A DNA stretch of 64,000 nt from Streptomyces sp. NBC_01231. GTDB taxonomy: Bacteria; Actinomycetota; Actinomycetes; Streptomycetales; Streptomycetaceae. The DNA lies in NCBI GenBank assembly GCA_035999765.1, contig CP108521.1:1550001-1614000 (forward strand), written 5' to 3'. The position numbers and the translations under genes were made by a program. Below the pieces are notes generated by a model. The model was not told where the DNA came from. It saw nothing but the letters and a program-made list of their open reading frames with translations, and made no database searches. Positions 48,393 to 57,185 of the stretch are shown here, piece after piece; within the stretch, counting starts at the first letter, position 1, and every line of letters begins with the position of its first letter.

Positions 48393-49022
48393 CGCCTGTC
48401 TCCAGATTCCTCGGGTGTGGGGGTGTGCGAGGGCTGTGGTCCGTGTCGTCGGGGCGGGATGGGGCAGTTGGCCCTGGGCCCTGGGTCCGGCGACAGAACA
48501 GCAGTGCATGAGCTGGTTCTCGTGCTGATCCCCTGCTGCGACTCCGCGTGCTGAGGGGTTGATACGGCTGACACAGACGGGGAAAGCGCTTTCTCGGACC
48601 GTAGGGACTTGCCGTGGCCGCGTCAATAGCATTGCCTGCAATTCGTTCATGTAGGTGAACCAGCGGCAGCGTCGCGGCACCACACGCCGCACGTCTGAAG
48701 TCCGCGAGGCCCCGCCTGGAGGGGTGCCCGGTGGCGGAGGTTCACGGCAAGTGGCGGCCGCAGAGCAGGGGCCTACTATGCGCCCGCGCCTGCCAGGTCG
48801 TACCGCGACCGCCCGGCGACCAGTGGTCGGCTCGACCCTCGCCGCCGATTCCCAGCCCTCGCATCCCCTGCGGCCGGGGCGTCGCAACAACATCGGACAA
48901 ATTCATGCACGCAAACAAGAATCACGTACGCGTCTATTGACGTGTCTAGGACATGACCCTAGCTTCGCACCCTGGAAAGCGCTTCCCGTCATCCGTCCAA
49001 GGCCGCACCCTGGAGACGAATC
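48393..49022. promoter_or_regulatory. Divergent control region with two matching promoter-operator modules
   Basis: Leftward: TTGACG (48621-48626), 17 bp, TACGGT (48598-48603), then GAAAGCGCTTTC (48582-48593). Rightward: TTGACG (48937-48942), 17 bp, TAGCTT (48960-48965), then GGAAAGCGCTTCCC (48974-48987). In both, the palindrome sits at the expected transcription start, as for a LacI-family repressor. The ~300 bp between the two promoters shows no gene. Confidence 0.75.
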
Positions 49023-50210
49023 TTGCGCCTGAAACACGTCACCGTGTCCGCCGCCCTCTCGGGCCTGCTGACCGGCTTCCTCACCCTGGTCTCCGCCGGC
49101 GGTGCGCATGCCGCGACCGACCTGTACGTGGCGTCGAACGGCAGCGACAGCAACCCGGGGACGCTCGCCGCCCCGTTGAAGACGATCCAGCGCGCCGTGG
49201 ATCTGGCACAGGCGGGGACCACGATCCAGATCCGGGGCGGAACGTACGCGCCGAGCGCGAACGTCCAGCTGCTCAAGAGCGGCACGGCGAGCCAACCCCT
49301 CACCCTGCGCGGCTACAACGGCGAGCGTGTGGTCATCGACGGTGAGAACATGCCGTACACACCGGGCGCGGTGGACTCGTCCATCCCCCGCCCCCAGCGC
49401 GGCGCGGTCCACATCGAGGGTGAGTACTGGCGACTGGTCGGCCTCGAGATCGTCCACGGCCCCTACGGCGTGTTCGGCCTGGACACCAGCAACAACACGT
49501 TCGACCGGCTCGTCACCCGGGACAACTACGAGTCCGGGTTCCACCTCCAGGGCTCTTCGAGCAACAACCAGATCCTGAACCTGGACAGTTACGGCAACCG
49601 TGATCCGCGGAACAACGGCGAGAGCGCCGACGGGCTGGCCATCAAGGAAGGCTCCGGCGGCGGCAACGTGGTGCGCGGCGCCCGGCTGTGGAACAACTCC
49701 GACGACGGCCTGGACTTCTGGGAGTTCGACAACTCACCGATCCTCGTCGAGAACGCGCTCGCCTGGGGCAACGGGTTCAATCGCTGGAACCTGCCCGACT
49801 ACCAGGGCGACGGCAACGGCTTCAAGATGGGCGGCAACGGCGTGGCCGCCAACCACACCGTCCGCAACAGCATGGCGTGGGACAACTCCGCCGGCGGCTT
49901 CGTCGACAACAACAACCCGGGCAAGATGAAGATCGAACACTGCACCGCGTGGGACAACCCGAAGACCGGCTTCGCCTTCAACCGTTCCTCCAGCACGCTG
50001 ACAAAGAACCTCGCGGTGGCCAACGGCACCAACGTCTCGCTGGGCTCGACCTCCACCGGCAGCGGCAACTCCTGGAATCTCGGCGGCAGTTGGTCGTTCG
50101 CCAGCACCAACGCGAGCACGATCACGGGGCCCCGGGCGGCCGACGGCGCCATCCCGTCCGCCACGTTCCTGCGCCCCGGCAACGGCGCGGACGTCGGGGC
50201 ACGGTTCTGA
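49023..50210 (+). CDS. Secreted beta-helix pectate lyase (PL9-like) B
   Basis: 395 residues. Signal peptide ends at about 30 (AGGAHAATDLYV). The cap LYVASNGSDSNPGTLAAPLK is followed by helix coils with SADGLAIKEGSGGGNVVRGA and NNSDDGLDFWEF, the PL9-type acidic calcium cluster. The rare TTG start is set by GGAGACGAATC directly upstream. It is related to but clearly different from lyase A, and the pair shares a regulatory module. Terminator at 50284-50307. Confidence 0.88.
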   Translation: MRLKHVTVSAALSGLLTGFLTLVSAGGAHAATDLYVASNGSDSNPGTLAAPLKTIQRAVDLAQAGTTIQIRGGTYAPSANVQLLKSGTASQPLTLRGYNGERVVIDGENMPYTPGAVDSSIPRPQRGAVHIEGEYWRLVGLEIVHGPYGVFGLDTSNNTFDRLVTRDNYESGFHLQGSSSNNQILNLDSYGNRDPRNNGESADGLAIKEGSGGGNVVRGARLWNNSDDGLDFWEFDNSPILVENALAWGNGFNRWNLPDYQGDGNGFKMGGNGVAANHTVRNSMAWDNSAGGFVDNNNPGKMKIEHCTAWDNPKTGFAFNRSSSTLTKNLAVANGTNVSLGSTSTGSGNSWNLGGSWSFASTNASTITGPRAADGAIPSATFLRPGNGADVGARF

Positions 50211-50283
50211 GACGGCCGGCCCGAAGACTCCGGGAGATCCGGGGAGCGCGCTTCCTCGGCGACCGGCCTTGAGGAGATCGCGG

Positions 50284-50307
50284 GCCGGGCGGACCGTTCC
50301 GCCCGGC
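50284..50307 (+). terminator. Terminator after lyase B
   Basis: A 10-bp stem, GCCGGGCGGA (50284-50293) with complement at 50298-50307 and loop CCGT, 74 bp after the lyase stop and 25 bp before the end of the convergent pseudogene. Confidence 0.75.
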
Positions 50308-50332
50308 TTGCGCAGCGTCGTGGCGGGCGGGT

Positions 50333-50578
50333 TCACGACCGGGGAACGTTGCGCAGATTGGCCCTGGCCAGGTCGAGCATCTTGCCCACGCCCCCGTTGA
50401 GTACCGTCCTGCCCGCCGAGAAGGCGAAGCCCTTCACCTGTTCGCCCGAGATGTGCGGCGGGATCGACAGTGCGTTGAGGTCTGTTACCCGGTCCACCAG
50501 GCACGGCCCGTCGTACGACAGTGCCTCGCGCAGGCCTTCGCGGATCTGTCGCGGATCCTCGATACGGATCGCTTCCGC
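50333..50578 (-). pseudogene. C-terminal remnant of a PoxB-type pyruvate dehydrogenase gene
   Basis: About 81 codons read RIEDPRQIREGLREALSYDG, then PCLVDRVTDLNALSIPPHIS, EQVKGFAFSAGRTVLNGG and VGKMLDLARANLRN, the end of thiamine-diphosphate pyruvate dehydrogenase (quinone)/PoxB proteins. The ~500 upstream residues with the catalytic domains are gone; the frame starts in unrelated sequence next to the SDR stop. Deletion or recombination during insertion of the sugar locus is likely. Confidence 0.75.
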
Positions 50579-50626
50579 CGTCGACGGTGAACAGCCGTCG
50601 TCGCCGGGAACCCTACGAGTCATCCC

Positions 50627-51394
50627 CTACCAGCACGTCACTCCACCGTCGACGATCAGATCCGTGCCGGTGACGAAGCTCGCGGCGTCGCTCAGCAAGA
50701 AGACGACGGGACCGACCATCTCGTCGACCGTCGCCATCCGCCCGAGCGGGGTGTCGGACTCGAACTGCTTGACGCGTTCCGCGACTTCGGCTCGCTGGTT
50801 CATGGGCGTCGCGGTGTAGCCGGGGCTGACGCTGTTGACCCGGATGCCGCGGCCGCACCACTCCGTGGCCAGGCTCTTCGACAGGTGCATCACGCCCGCC
50901 TTGGACGCGTTGTAGTGCGCCTGCGTCAGTCCTCGGTTGGCGATGGTGCCCGACATCGACGCGATGTTGACGATGGAACCGCCACCGCCGGCGAGCATGG
51001 CGCGCCCCTCGGCCTGGCAGGACAGGAACACGCCCGTGAGGTTCACGTCGATGACCTTGTTCCACTGTTCGAGGGGCATGTCCTCGGCAGGGGTGGCGTT
51101 GGCGATGCCCGCGGCGTTGACGGCCAGCCGCAACGGTCCGAGGTCCCTTTGCACCAGGGCCACGACCTCGGCCAGCTCGTCGGGCCGGGTGACGTCGGCG
51201 GGCGCGGCGACCGCTCGCCGTCCGGTCTCCTCGACGGCCTTCACCGTGCCGGCCAGGTCACTCCCGGGCAGGTCGACGCACCCGACGTCCGCGCCCATCT
51301 CGGCCAGGCCGATCGCCAGCCGGCGGCCGATGCCGCTGCCTGCTCCCGTGACGAGGGCGACGCGGTCGTCGATACGAAAAGACGGTGCGGCCAT
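50627..51394 (-). CDS. SDR-family sugar/polyol dehydrogenase 1
   Basis: A 255-residue classical SDR: VALVTGAGSGIGRRLAIGLA (cofactor), VNAAGIAN, catalytic Ser in NIASMSGTIANRG, and Tyr-Lys in HYNASKAGVMHL; it ends in DLIVDGGVTCW as in the gluconate and polyol dehydrogenase group. GGAGGAAG precedes the ATG at 51394. Last gene of the leftward importer operon, 97 bp after the SorC regulator. Probably oxidises the imported sugar or polyol. Confidence 0.9.
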   Translation of the reverse strand: MAAPSFRIDDRVALVTGAGSGIGRRLAIGLAEMGADVGCVDLPGSDLAGTVKAVEETGRRAVAAPADVTRPDELAEVVALVQRDLGPLRLAVNAAGIANATPAEDMPLEQWNKVIDVNLTGVFLSCQAEGRAMLAGGGGSIVNIASMSGTIANRGLTQAHYNASKAGVMHLSKSLATEWCGRGIRVNSVSPGYTATPMNQRAEVAERVKQFESDTPLGRMATVDEMVGPVVFLLSDAASFVTGTDLIVDGGVTCW

Positions 51395-51491
51395 GAGTTC
51401 TTCCTCCACGGGGTGGTCGGACAGCCGGTCCTCGGCCGTCCTCGGTGTGCGGACGTTCCACGTGCTGCCGCCGGGCGCACGCCTTCGGCCG

Positions 51492-52517
51492 CTACGGAAG
51501 CTGTGCCTCCGGCCGGTCGGCGAGGCGTCTGGCCACGCCCAGGTCGGTGATCAGCACATCGACCCATCCGCCGAGCACGGCCGCGCGTATGGCGGCGTAC
51601 TTGCGGTCTCCCCCGGCCACCGCGACGCGCCGCGGGACGGCGCGGTAGGTGTCGGGGTCGATGCCGATGACGCGATCGTTGAGTTCGGTGTCGAGCAGGG
51701 TGCCGTTCTCGTCGAAGAAGTGCAGGCAGATGTCGCCCACGGCGCCGAGGCCGCGGAGCCTGTCCTGGTCCTCCAGCGAGAAGATGTTGCCGCTGCGGCG
51801 CAGCAGCGGCGAGGGTTCGAGGCTGCCGATGCCGACGACGGCGATGGTGAGGTGCTTCCACACGTCGGCCACGCTGCTGACCTTCGGGTCGCCGAGGATG
51901 GCGTCACGGATCGCCGGGCTCGCGACGACTCCGGGCGCGGACATGAAGACCGGTTCGGCGCCGGTCGTCTCGGCGAGCCGTCCCATCAGACGGGTCGCCT
52001 GCACCTGGACCTGGGGGTCGCCCACGCCGCCCATCAGCTGGACGACCTCTTCCAGGGACCGTTTGCCGGGGCGGGACCTCATGGCCTCGACGGCCGCCAG
52101 CAGAGTGGCGCTCCAGGAGGAGATGCCGAGCCGGTCGCCCTCCATGAGCGTGGTCTCCAGGTAGACGGCGGTCGCCGCACCGAGGGCCGGGATGACCTCG
52201 TCCCCTTCTCCCTCGACATCGACGACCACGACGTCACGCAGCCCGTAACGGGTCGCGATCAGATCCTCCAGGTCGGCGAAGACGCCCTCCGGCGGCACCA
52301 CGATGGTCCGGACGATCCCCAGCTTGGTGGCCTGGGCGAGCAGCCGGGAGACACGCGCCTGGGAGATGTGCAGCTCCTCGACGATCTGCGGCTGCCGCAT
52401 GCCCTGCTCGTGGTAGAGGCGTGCGACCCGCGTCATCAGGCGTAGTTGCTCGTCGGTGGTCGCCATGCGCGTGGTACGGCGGTTCACCGGCTGACCGGTG
52501 CGGCTGCGGGGGTCCAT
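51492..52517 (-). CDS. SorC/DeoR-family sugar-responsive transcriptional regulator
   Basis: 341 residues. The N-terminal HTH is at about 22-70 (RVARLYHEQGMRQPQIVEEL, ISQARVSRLLAQA). The C-terminal sugar-phosphate-binding domain of the SorC family has VQLMGGVGDPQVQVQA and VAVAGGDRKYAAIRAAVLGG. AAAGGA precedes the ATG at 52517, favouring it over the ATG at 52466. It likely binds the GAATAT...ATATTC palindromes before the two sugar operons and is released by a phosphorylated sugar made by the FGGY kinase, as LsrR is in the Lsr system. Confidence 0.9.
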   Translation of the reverse strand: MDPRSRTGQPVNRRTTRMATTDEQLRLMTRVARLYHEQGMRQPQIVEELHISQARVSRLLAQATKLGIVRTIVVPPEGVFADLEDLIATRYGLRDVVVVDVEGEGDEVIPALGAATAVYLETTLMEGDRLGISSWSATLLAAVEAMRSRPGKRSLEEVVQLMGGVGDPQVQVQATRLMGRLAETTGAEPVFMSAPGVVASPAIRDAILGDPKVSSVADVWKHLTIAVVGIGSLEPSPLLRRSGNIFSLEDQDRLRGLGAVGDICLHFFDENGTLLDTELNDRVIGIDPDTYRAVPRRVAVAGGDRKYAAIRAAVLGGWVDVLITDLGVARRLADRPEAQLP

Positions 52518-52583
52518 CGTGTCCTTTCAGCAGGCCTGTGATGCTTCGGGGCCGGCGCGGGCCAGGCGGCGGCACCCGTTGCA

Positions 52584-54089
52584 TCATGCCGTGGCGAGAC
52601 GCATCACGGCGACGTCCGTCGCCTCCTCCGAGGGCAGAACGCCCTGCTGGCGTCCCCGGCTGAGGACGAGCACGCGGTGGGACAGTCCCAGCACCTCGTC
52701 GAGGTCGGAGCTGACCACGACGACCGCCATACCGGACCGGGCCAGATCCGCGATCACCTCGTAGATCGCGGCGCGGGCGCCCACGTCGATTCCGCGGGTC
52801 GGCTCGTCGAGGATGACGACCTTCGGTCTGCGTTCGAGCCACTTGGCGATGACGACCTTCTGCTGGTTCCCGCCGGACAGCGTCCGCACCGGCTGGCCCG
52901 CCCGCCCCTTCACCGTCATGAGCTTGATGGCGTCGGTGGCGACCTCGCTGACGCGCTGGGGAGTCAGCCAGCCCCTGCGGGCGACCCGGTCGAGGTTGGG
53001 CAGCGCCACGTTGTCGCCGATCGACATGTCGAGCACGGCGCCCTGGCCCTTGCGGTCCTCGGGTACGAGGGCCACTCCCGCCTCGATGGCGTCCCGCGGC
53101 CCGCGCAGCCGCAGCACCCGGCCGCCGACGGCCACCGTTCCGGCGGTCACCGGGTCGACGCCCGCGATGGCCCGCACCAGTTCGGTACGGCCGGCGCCGA
53201 CGATGCCCGCGATACCGAACACCTCGCCCTCGTGCACGCTGAAGGACACGTCGTGGAAGGAGGGGTTGGTGAGCCCCTCGACCCGCAGCACCTCGCTGGG
53301 CCCGGGGGCTCCGGTGTCGGGGAAGATGCGCTCGATGCTGCGCCCCACCATCTCCTCGACGAGCTGCGGCACCGGCACCTGCGCGGTCTGATGGGTGGCG
53401 ACGCACTGTCCGTCCCGCATCACCACGATGCGGTCGCAGATCCGGGCGATCTCTTCCAGTCGGTGGCTGACGTAGACGAACGACACACCCTCGTTGCGGA
53501 GCGCGTCGATCCGCTCGAAGAGGTGGTCGGTCTCGTCGCCGCCGAGTGCGGCCGTCGGTTCGTCAAGGATCAGCAGCCGCGCGTCGAGCGTCAGGGCCTT
53601 GGCGATCTCGACCTGCTGCTGGGCGGCGACCCGCAGCGTACGCACCGGCACGGTCGGGGAGATGTCGAGGCCGAGCCGCCGCAGTTGTTGTTCCGCCCGC
53701 CGGTTCATCTCGGCACGGTCGACGCGTCCGCCGCGTACCGGCAGGCGGCCGAGGAAGACGTTCTCGGCGACCGAGAGGTCCGGAAGCAGACGCATCTCCT
53801 GGTGGATGAGCCCGATCCCGTGGTTGATGGCGTCGCCCGGCGACCTCGGCTCGTAGGGCCGTCCCTGCCAAGCCATGTGGCCGGTGTCGGAGGGGAACGT
53901 ACCGGCGACGATGTTGGACAGGGTGGACTTTCCCGCGCCGTTCTCGCCGAGCAGCGCCACCACTTCTCCGGGGCGTACGTCGAGGTCGATCCGGTCGAGG
54001 GCCTGGGTCACGCCGAAGCGCTTGGACACTCCCCGGACGACGAGGCCCTGGTGGGCCTCGTCCCCCGGGAGGCGGCTGACGTCCGTCAT
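52584..54089 (-). CDS. Sugar ABC importer ATP-binding protein (RbsA-like)
   Basis: 501 residues with two fused ATPase domains. The first has Walker A GENGAGKST and Walker B LLILDEPTAALG. The second has a degenerate Walker A (GIVGAGRTE), signature LSGGNQQKVVIAKWL and VVILDEPTRGIDVG, the normal RbsA/XylG/MglA asymmetry. It powers uptake with the permease and binding protein of the same operon. The start overlaps no neighbour; the SBP stop is 19 bp upstream. Confidence 0.95.
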   Translation of the reverse strand: MTDVSRLPGDEAHQGLVVRGVSKRFGVTQALDRIDLDVRPGEVVALLGENGAGKSTLSNIVAGTFPSDTGHMAWQGRPYEPRSPGDAINHGIGLIHQEMRLLPDLSVAENVFLGRLPVRGGRVDRAEMNRRAEQQLRRLGLDISPTVPVRTLRVAAQQQVEIAKALTLDARLLILDEPTAALGGDETDHLFERIDALRNEGVSFVYVSHRLEEIARICDRIVVMRDGQCVATHQTAQVPVPQLVEEMVGRSIERIFPDTGAPGPSEVLRVEGLTNPSFHDVSFSVHEGEVFGIAGIVGAGRTELVRAIAGVDPVTAGTVAVGGRVLRLRGPRDAIEAGVALVPEDRKGQGAVLDMSIGDNVALPNLDRVARRGWLTPQRVSEVATDAIKLMTVKGRAGQPVRTLSGGNQQKVVIAKWLERRPKVVILDEPTRGIDVGARAAIYEVIADLARSGMAVVVVSSDLDEVLGLSHRVLVLSRGRQQGVLPSEEATDVAVMRLATA

Positions 54090-54108
54090 GGTGACGTTCC
54101 TCCCGCGC

Positions 54109-55071
54109 TCAGGGGTGGCTCTTGATGTACTCGGCGGCCTTCGCCTGGTCGTCCTTGGTGAGGAGGAAGGCGGGCTGGAGCTGCTGGGCCGGGACCTTCT
54201 CGCCGTTCAGGATGTCCAGTGCGGTGTCCACGGACATCCGGCCCATCTTCTGCGTCTGCTGGACCATGGTGGCGTCGACGGTGCCCTTGGCGACCGCCTT
54301 GATGCCCGCGTAGTCACCGTCGAAGCCGACGATCAGGGGCTTCTTCCCGGCGCCCTTGGCGGCCTGTGCCGCGCCCAGCGCCATCGCGTCGGCCTGTCCC
54401 CACATGATGTCGATGCCGGGGTGGGCCTGGAGCATGTCCTGAGCGACCGAGTACGCCTTGTCCTGCGCCCAGTCGGCGGTCTGCTGGGAGACCACCTTGA
54501 CGCCGGGTGCGGCGGCGAGCGCCTGCTCGAACCCCTTCTGCCGGTCCACCTGCGGGGTGGTACCGATCTGGCCCTGAAGGATGGCCAGTTGGCCCTTTCC
54601 GCCCTTCTGCTTGATCACCCAGTCGCCGAGCGTCTTGGCGGCGGCGACGCTGTCGGTGGCGATGAAGGACTTGCCCGGCACGTCCGGTGGGTTGCGGTCG
54701 ACCGTGACGACGGGGATCTTCGCGCGGTTCGCGGCCTTCACCGGGACACCGGCCGCCGTGGCGCCGGCCGGGATGTAGACGATCGCGCTGACCTGACGGC
54801 TGATGAAGTCCTGGATCTGGTTGACCTGGGTGGCCGCGTCGCCTCGGGCATCGGAGACGATGACCTTGATGCCCTTCTTCTTGGCCTCGGCTTCGACGGA
54901 CTGCTTGATCTGGTTGAAGAAGTCGGCCTGGAGATTGGCCACGGACAGGCCGATCGTCACCGGCTTGCCGTCGGCCGTGGCCGCTCCGGCGTCCCCGCCT
55001 CGTCCACAGGCGGTGGCGCTCAGCGCCAGGGTGGCCACGATGCTGACCGCTATCGCAGGTTGGGTCTTCAT
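54109..55071 (-). CDS. Sugar ABC importer substrate-binding lipoprotein (RbsB-like)
   Basis: 320 residues. Lipoprotein signal with lipobox LSATAC, so it is anchored to the outer face of the membrane. The periplasmic-binding-protein type I fold begins PVTIGLSVANLQADFFNQIK, then VIVSDARGDAATQVNQIQDF and IVGFDGDYAGIKAV, as in RbsB/XylF-like pentose-binding proteins. The ligand cannot be named. It is the second gene of the importer operon. Confidence 0.94.
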   Translation of the reverse strand: MKTQPAIAVSIVATLALSATACGRGGDAGAATADGKPVTIGLSVANLQADFFNQIKQSVEAEAKKKGIKVIVSDARGDAATQVNQIQDFISRQVSAIVYIPAGATAAGVPVKAANRAKIPVVTVDRNPPDVPGKSFIATDSVAAAKTLGDWVIKQKGGKGQLAILQGQIGTTPQVDRQKGFEQALAAAPGVKVVSQQTADWAQDKAYSVAQDMLQAHPGIDIMWGQADAMALGAAQAAKGAGKKPLIVGFDGDYAGIKAVAKGTVDATMVQQTQKMGRMSVDTALDILNGEKVPAQQLQPAFLLTKDDQAKAAEYIKSHP

Positions 55072-55162
55072 GAGAACGGCTCCTTCGAGCAGAGCGGAGG
55101 GTGGTGCAGGGGTGAGCGATGGGTGAGGCCGGGGAGAGCGAAGGGAGTGGGTCGTACGGTGG

Positions 55163-56176
55163 TCAGCGCGTCTCGCGTCGCCGCAGTACGTCGAGCATGA
55201 CGGCCAGCGCGATCACCACGCCGATGACGATCTGCTGGACGAACGGGGAAACACCCAGCAGGTTCAGGCCGTTGCGCAGCACGCCGATGATCAGGACGCC
55301 GAACAGCGTTCCGGTGATGGAGCCGACGCCGCCGCTGAGGCTCGCGCCGCCGATCACCACGGCGGCGATCGTGTCGAGTTCGTAGCCCGTACCGGCGCTC
55401 GGCTGCGAGGAGTCCAGGCGCATGGCCAGGAAGACCCCGGCCACACCGGCGAGCAGACCGGTCACGGTGTACACGAGCACGGTCCGCTTCCGCACGCTGA
55501 TACCGGCGAGCCGCGCGACCTCGGAGCTGCCCCCGATCGCGTACAGCTCGCGTCCGCCGGCCCGGTAGCGCATGTACGCCCACCCGGCCGCGTACAACAC
55601 CACGAGTACGAAGGTGGTGAAGGTGAAGATGCCGAGGTAGCGGGTGGTGGAGAGGTTGTCGAACCAGTCGGGGAAGCCGACGATCTGCTGTCCGTCGGTG
55701 ATCACGTTGGCCAGGCCGCGGGCGACGGACATCATCGCCAGGGTCGCGATGAACGGCGGGAGCTTGGTGAAGGTGATGCCCAGCCCGTTGGCCAGACCGC
55801 ACGCTCCGGCGACCCCGATCGCGGCGACGGCGCTGATCCACAGGGGCCATCCCTGGTCGTGGGAGAGCCAGCCGAGCACCATGGTCGCCAGGGCGAGGAC
55901 CGCGCCGACCGACAGGTCGATGCCGCCCATGACGATCACCGCGGTCATTCCGAGGGCCAGCAGGCCCAGGATCGCCGTCTGGTCGACGATGTTGAGCAGG
56001 TTGCTCTGGGTGAGGAAGTACGGCGTCGCTATGTAGAAGACGAGACACATGGCCAGCAGGCCGACGGCGGGGCCGCGTGATCCCGTCAGCAGTCCGGTCG
56101 CCCAGGTGTGTGCTCGCAGGCGCCGTTCGCCCGGTGGTTTGTCAACGGCCCTGGCCGCGTCGCTGGTTGTGCTCAT
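55163..56176 (-). CDS. Sugar ABC importer permease (RbsC-like)
   Basis: 337 residues with about ten membrane helices. It contains the family EAA-like loop GGASLSGGVGSITGTLFGVL and the N-terminal helix pair around LLALGMTAVIVMGGIDLSVG, which is diagnostic for BPD_transp_2/RbsC permeases. The ATG follows GGAGG, which directly abuts the GAATATCGATATTC palindrome. Only one permease gene is present, so it must homodimerise. It heads the importer operon. Confidence 0.94.
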   Translation of the reverse strand: MSTTSDAARAVDKPPGERRLRAHTWATGLLTGSRGPAVGLLAMCLVFYIATPYFLTQSNLLNIVDQTAILGLLALGMTAVIVMGGIDLSVGAVLALATMVLGWLSHDQGWPLWISAVAAIGVAGACGLANGLGITFTKLPPFIATLAMMSVARGLANVITDGQQIVGFPDWFDNLSTTRYLGIFTFTTFVLVVLYAAGWAYMRYRAGGRELYAIGGSSEVARLAGISVRKRTVLVYTVTGLLAGVAGVFLAMRLDSSQPSAGTGYELDTIAAVVIGGASLSGGVGSITGTLFGVLIIGVLRNGLNLLGVSPFVQQIVIGVVIALAVMLDVLRRRETR

Positions 56177-56186
56177 CGAAACCTCC

Positions 56187-56200
56187 GAATATCGATATTC
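56187..56200. promoter_or_regulatory. GAATAT palindrome before the importer operon
   Basis: Perfect 14-bp palindrome GAATATCGATATTC touching the permease ribosome-binding site. It shares the GAATAT/ATATTC half-sites with the element at 60863-60874. Probable operator of the SorC-family regulator. Confidence 0.7.
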
Positions 56201-56306
56201 CGCGTATATGCGACTCTTGAGGATGTTCTGGACCGCGCGTCCGGTCTACCGGCGAGGTCGTCGCACCCGACGCCGTCGCATCGACGCCGCCGCGCCGGGC
56301 GGCGCG

Positions 56307-57185
56307 CTAGTTCATGAACATCCCGCCGTCGACATTGATCGCCTGGCCGGTGATGTACTCCGCCTCCTCGGAGGCGAGAAAGAGCAGCAGGTTGGCGATG
56401 TCGTCGTGGGTACCGGCGCGCCCCAGGGGGATGCCGGCGACCCATTCGGCCATGAGCTCACCCGGCTGGTAGTCGCCGAGCAGTCGGCCCCATTCGCGGT
56501 CGTTGTAGTCCCACATGTCGCTGCCGACGATGCCGGGGCAGTAGGCGTTCACCGTGATCCGGTCCTTCGCGAGCTCCTTCGCGAGGCTCTGGGTGAGTCC
56601 CACGACCCCGAACTTGCTCGCCGCGTAGTGCGGTGTGTAGACGAACCCCTGGCGGGCCTGTCCCGAGGCGGCGTTGAGGATGCGCCCTCCGCGTCCGCGC
56701 CGGCGCATGATGCCGGCTGCCGCCTGTGCGCACAGGAACGTACCGGTGGTGTTGACGGCCAGCACCTTCTGCCAGTCGGAGAGAGTCAGGTCCTCCAGTC
56801 GGCTGATCGTGATGACGCCGGCGTTGTTCACCAGGACGTCGAGGCCGCCCCATGTCTCGTCGGCGAGCGCGAAGGCGCGGGCGACGTCGTCGGCGGATGT
56901 CACGTCCGCGCGGACACCGAGCACACGGTCGGCGGCGCTCTGGGCGGCGGCGCTCTGGTCCGCAGCCTTCTCGGCCACCAGCTCGGCCACCAGCTCGGCC
57001 ACCCGCTGGGCCGCCTCCTCGACGGCCGGCGACGCGTCGAGCATCAGCACGTCTGCGCCCTCCGCGGCGAACCGCGTCGCGATGCCGAGGCCGATGCCGC
57101 CTGCGGCTCCGGTGACGACGACGCTCTTCCCCTTGAACCGGCGCCCTTCGAAGCGGCTTCCGTCGAACCGGCCGGTCCCGGTCAT
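56307..57185 (-). CDS. SDR-family sugar/polyol dehydrogenase 2 with repeat insertion
   Basis: A 292-residue SDR. VVVTGAAGGIGLGIATRFA, VNNAGVIT, Ser in ILNAASGQARQG, and Tyr-Lys in HYAASKFGVVGL; end AINVDGGMFMN as in sorbitol/butanediol-type dehydrogenases. Residues ~62-85 (VAELVAELVAEKAADQSAAA) are an extra repetitive helix encoded by a short tandem repeat. The ATG overlaps the kinase stop (ATGA). Last gene of the kinase-transketolase operon. Confidence 0.9.
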   Translation of the reverse strand: MTGTGRFDGSRFEGRRFKGKSVVVTGAAGGIGLGIATRFAAEGADVLMLDASPAVEEAAQRVAELVAELVAEKAADQSAAAQSAADRVLGVRADVTSADDVARAFALADETWGGLDVLVNNAGVITISRLEDLTLSDWQKVLAVNTTGTFLCAQAAAGIMRRRGRGGRILNAASGQARQGFVYTPHYAASKFGVVGLTQSLAKELAKDRITVNAYCPGIVGSDMWDYNDREWGRLLGDYQPGELMAEWVAGIPLGRAGTHDDIANLLLFLASEEAEYITGQAINVDGGMFMN

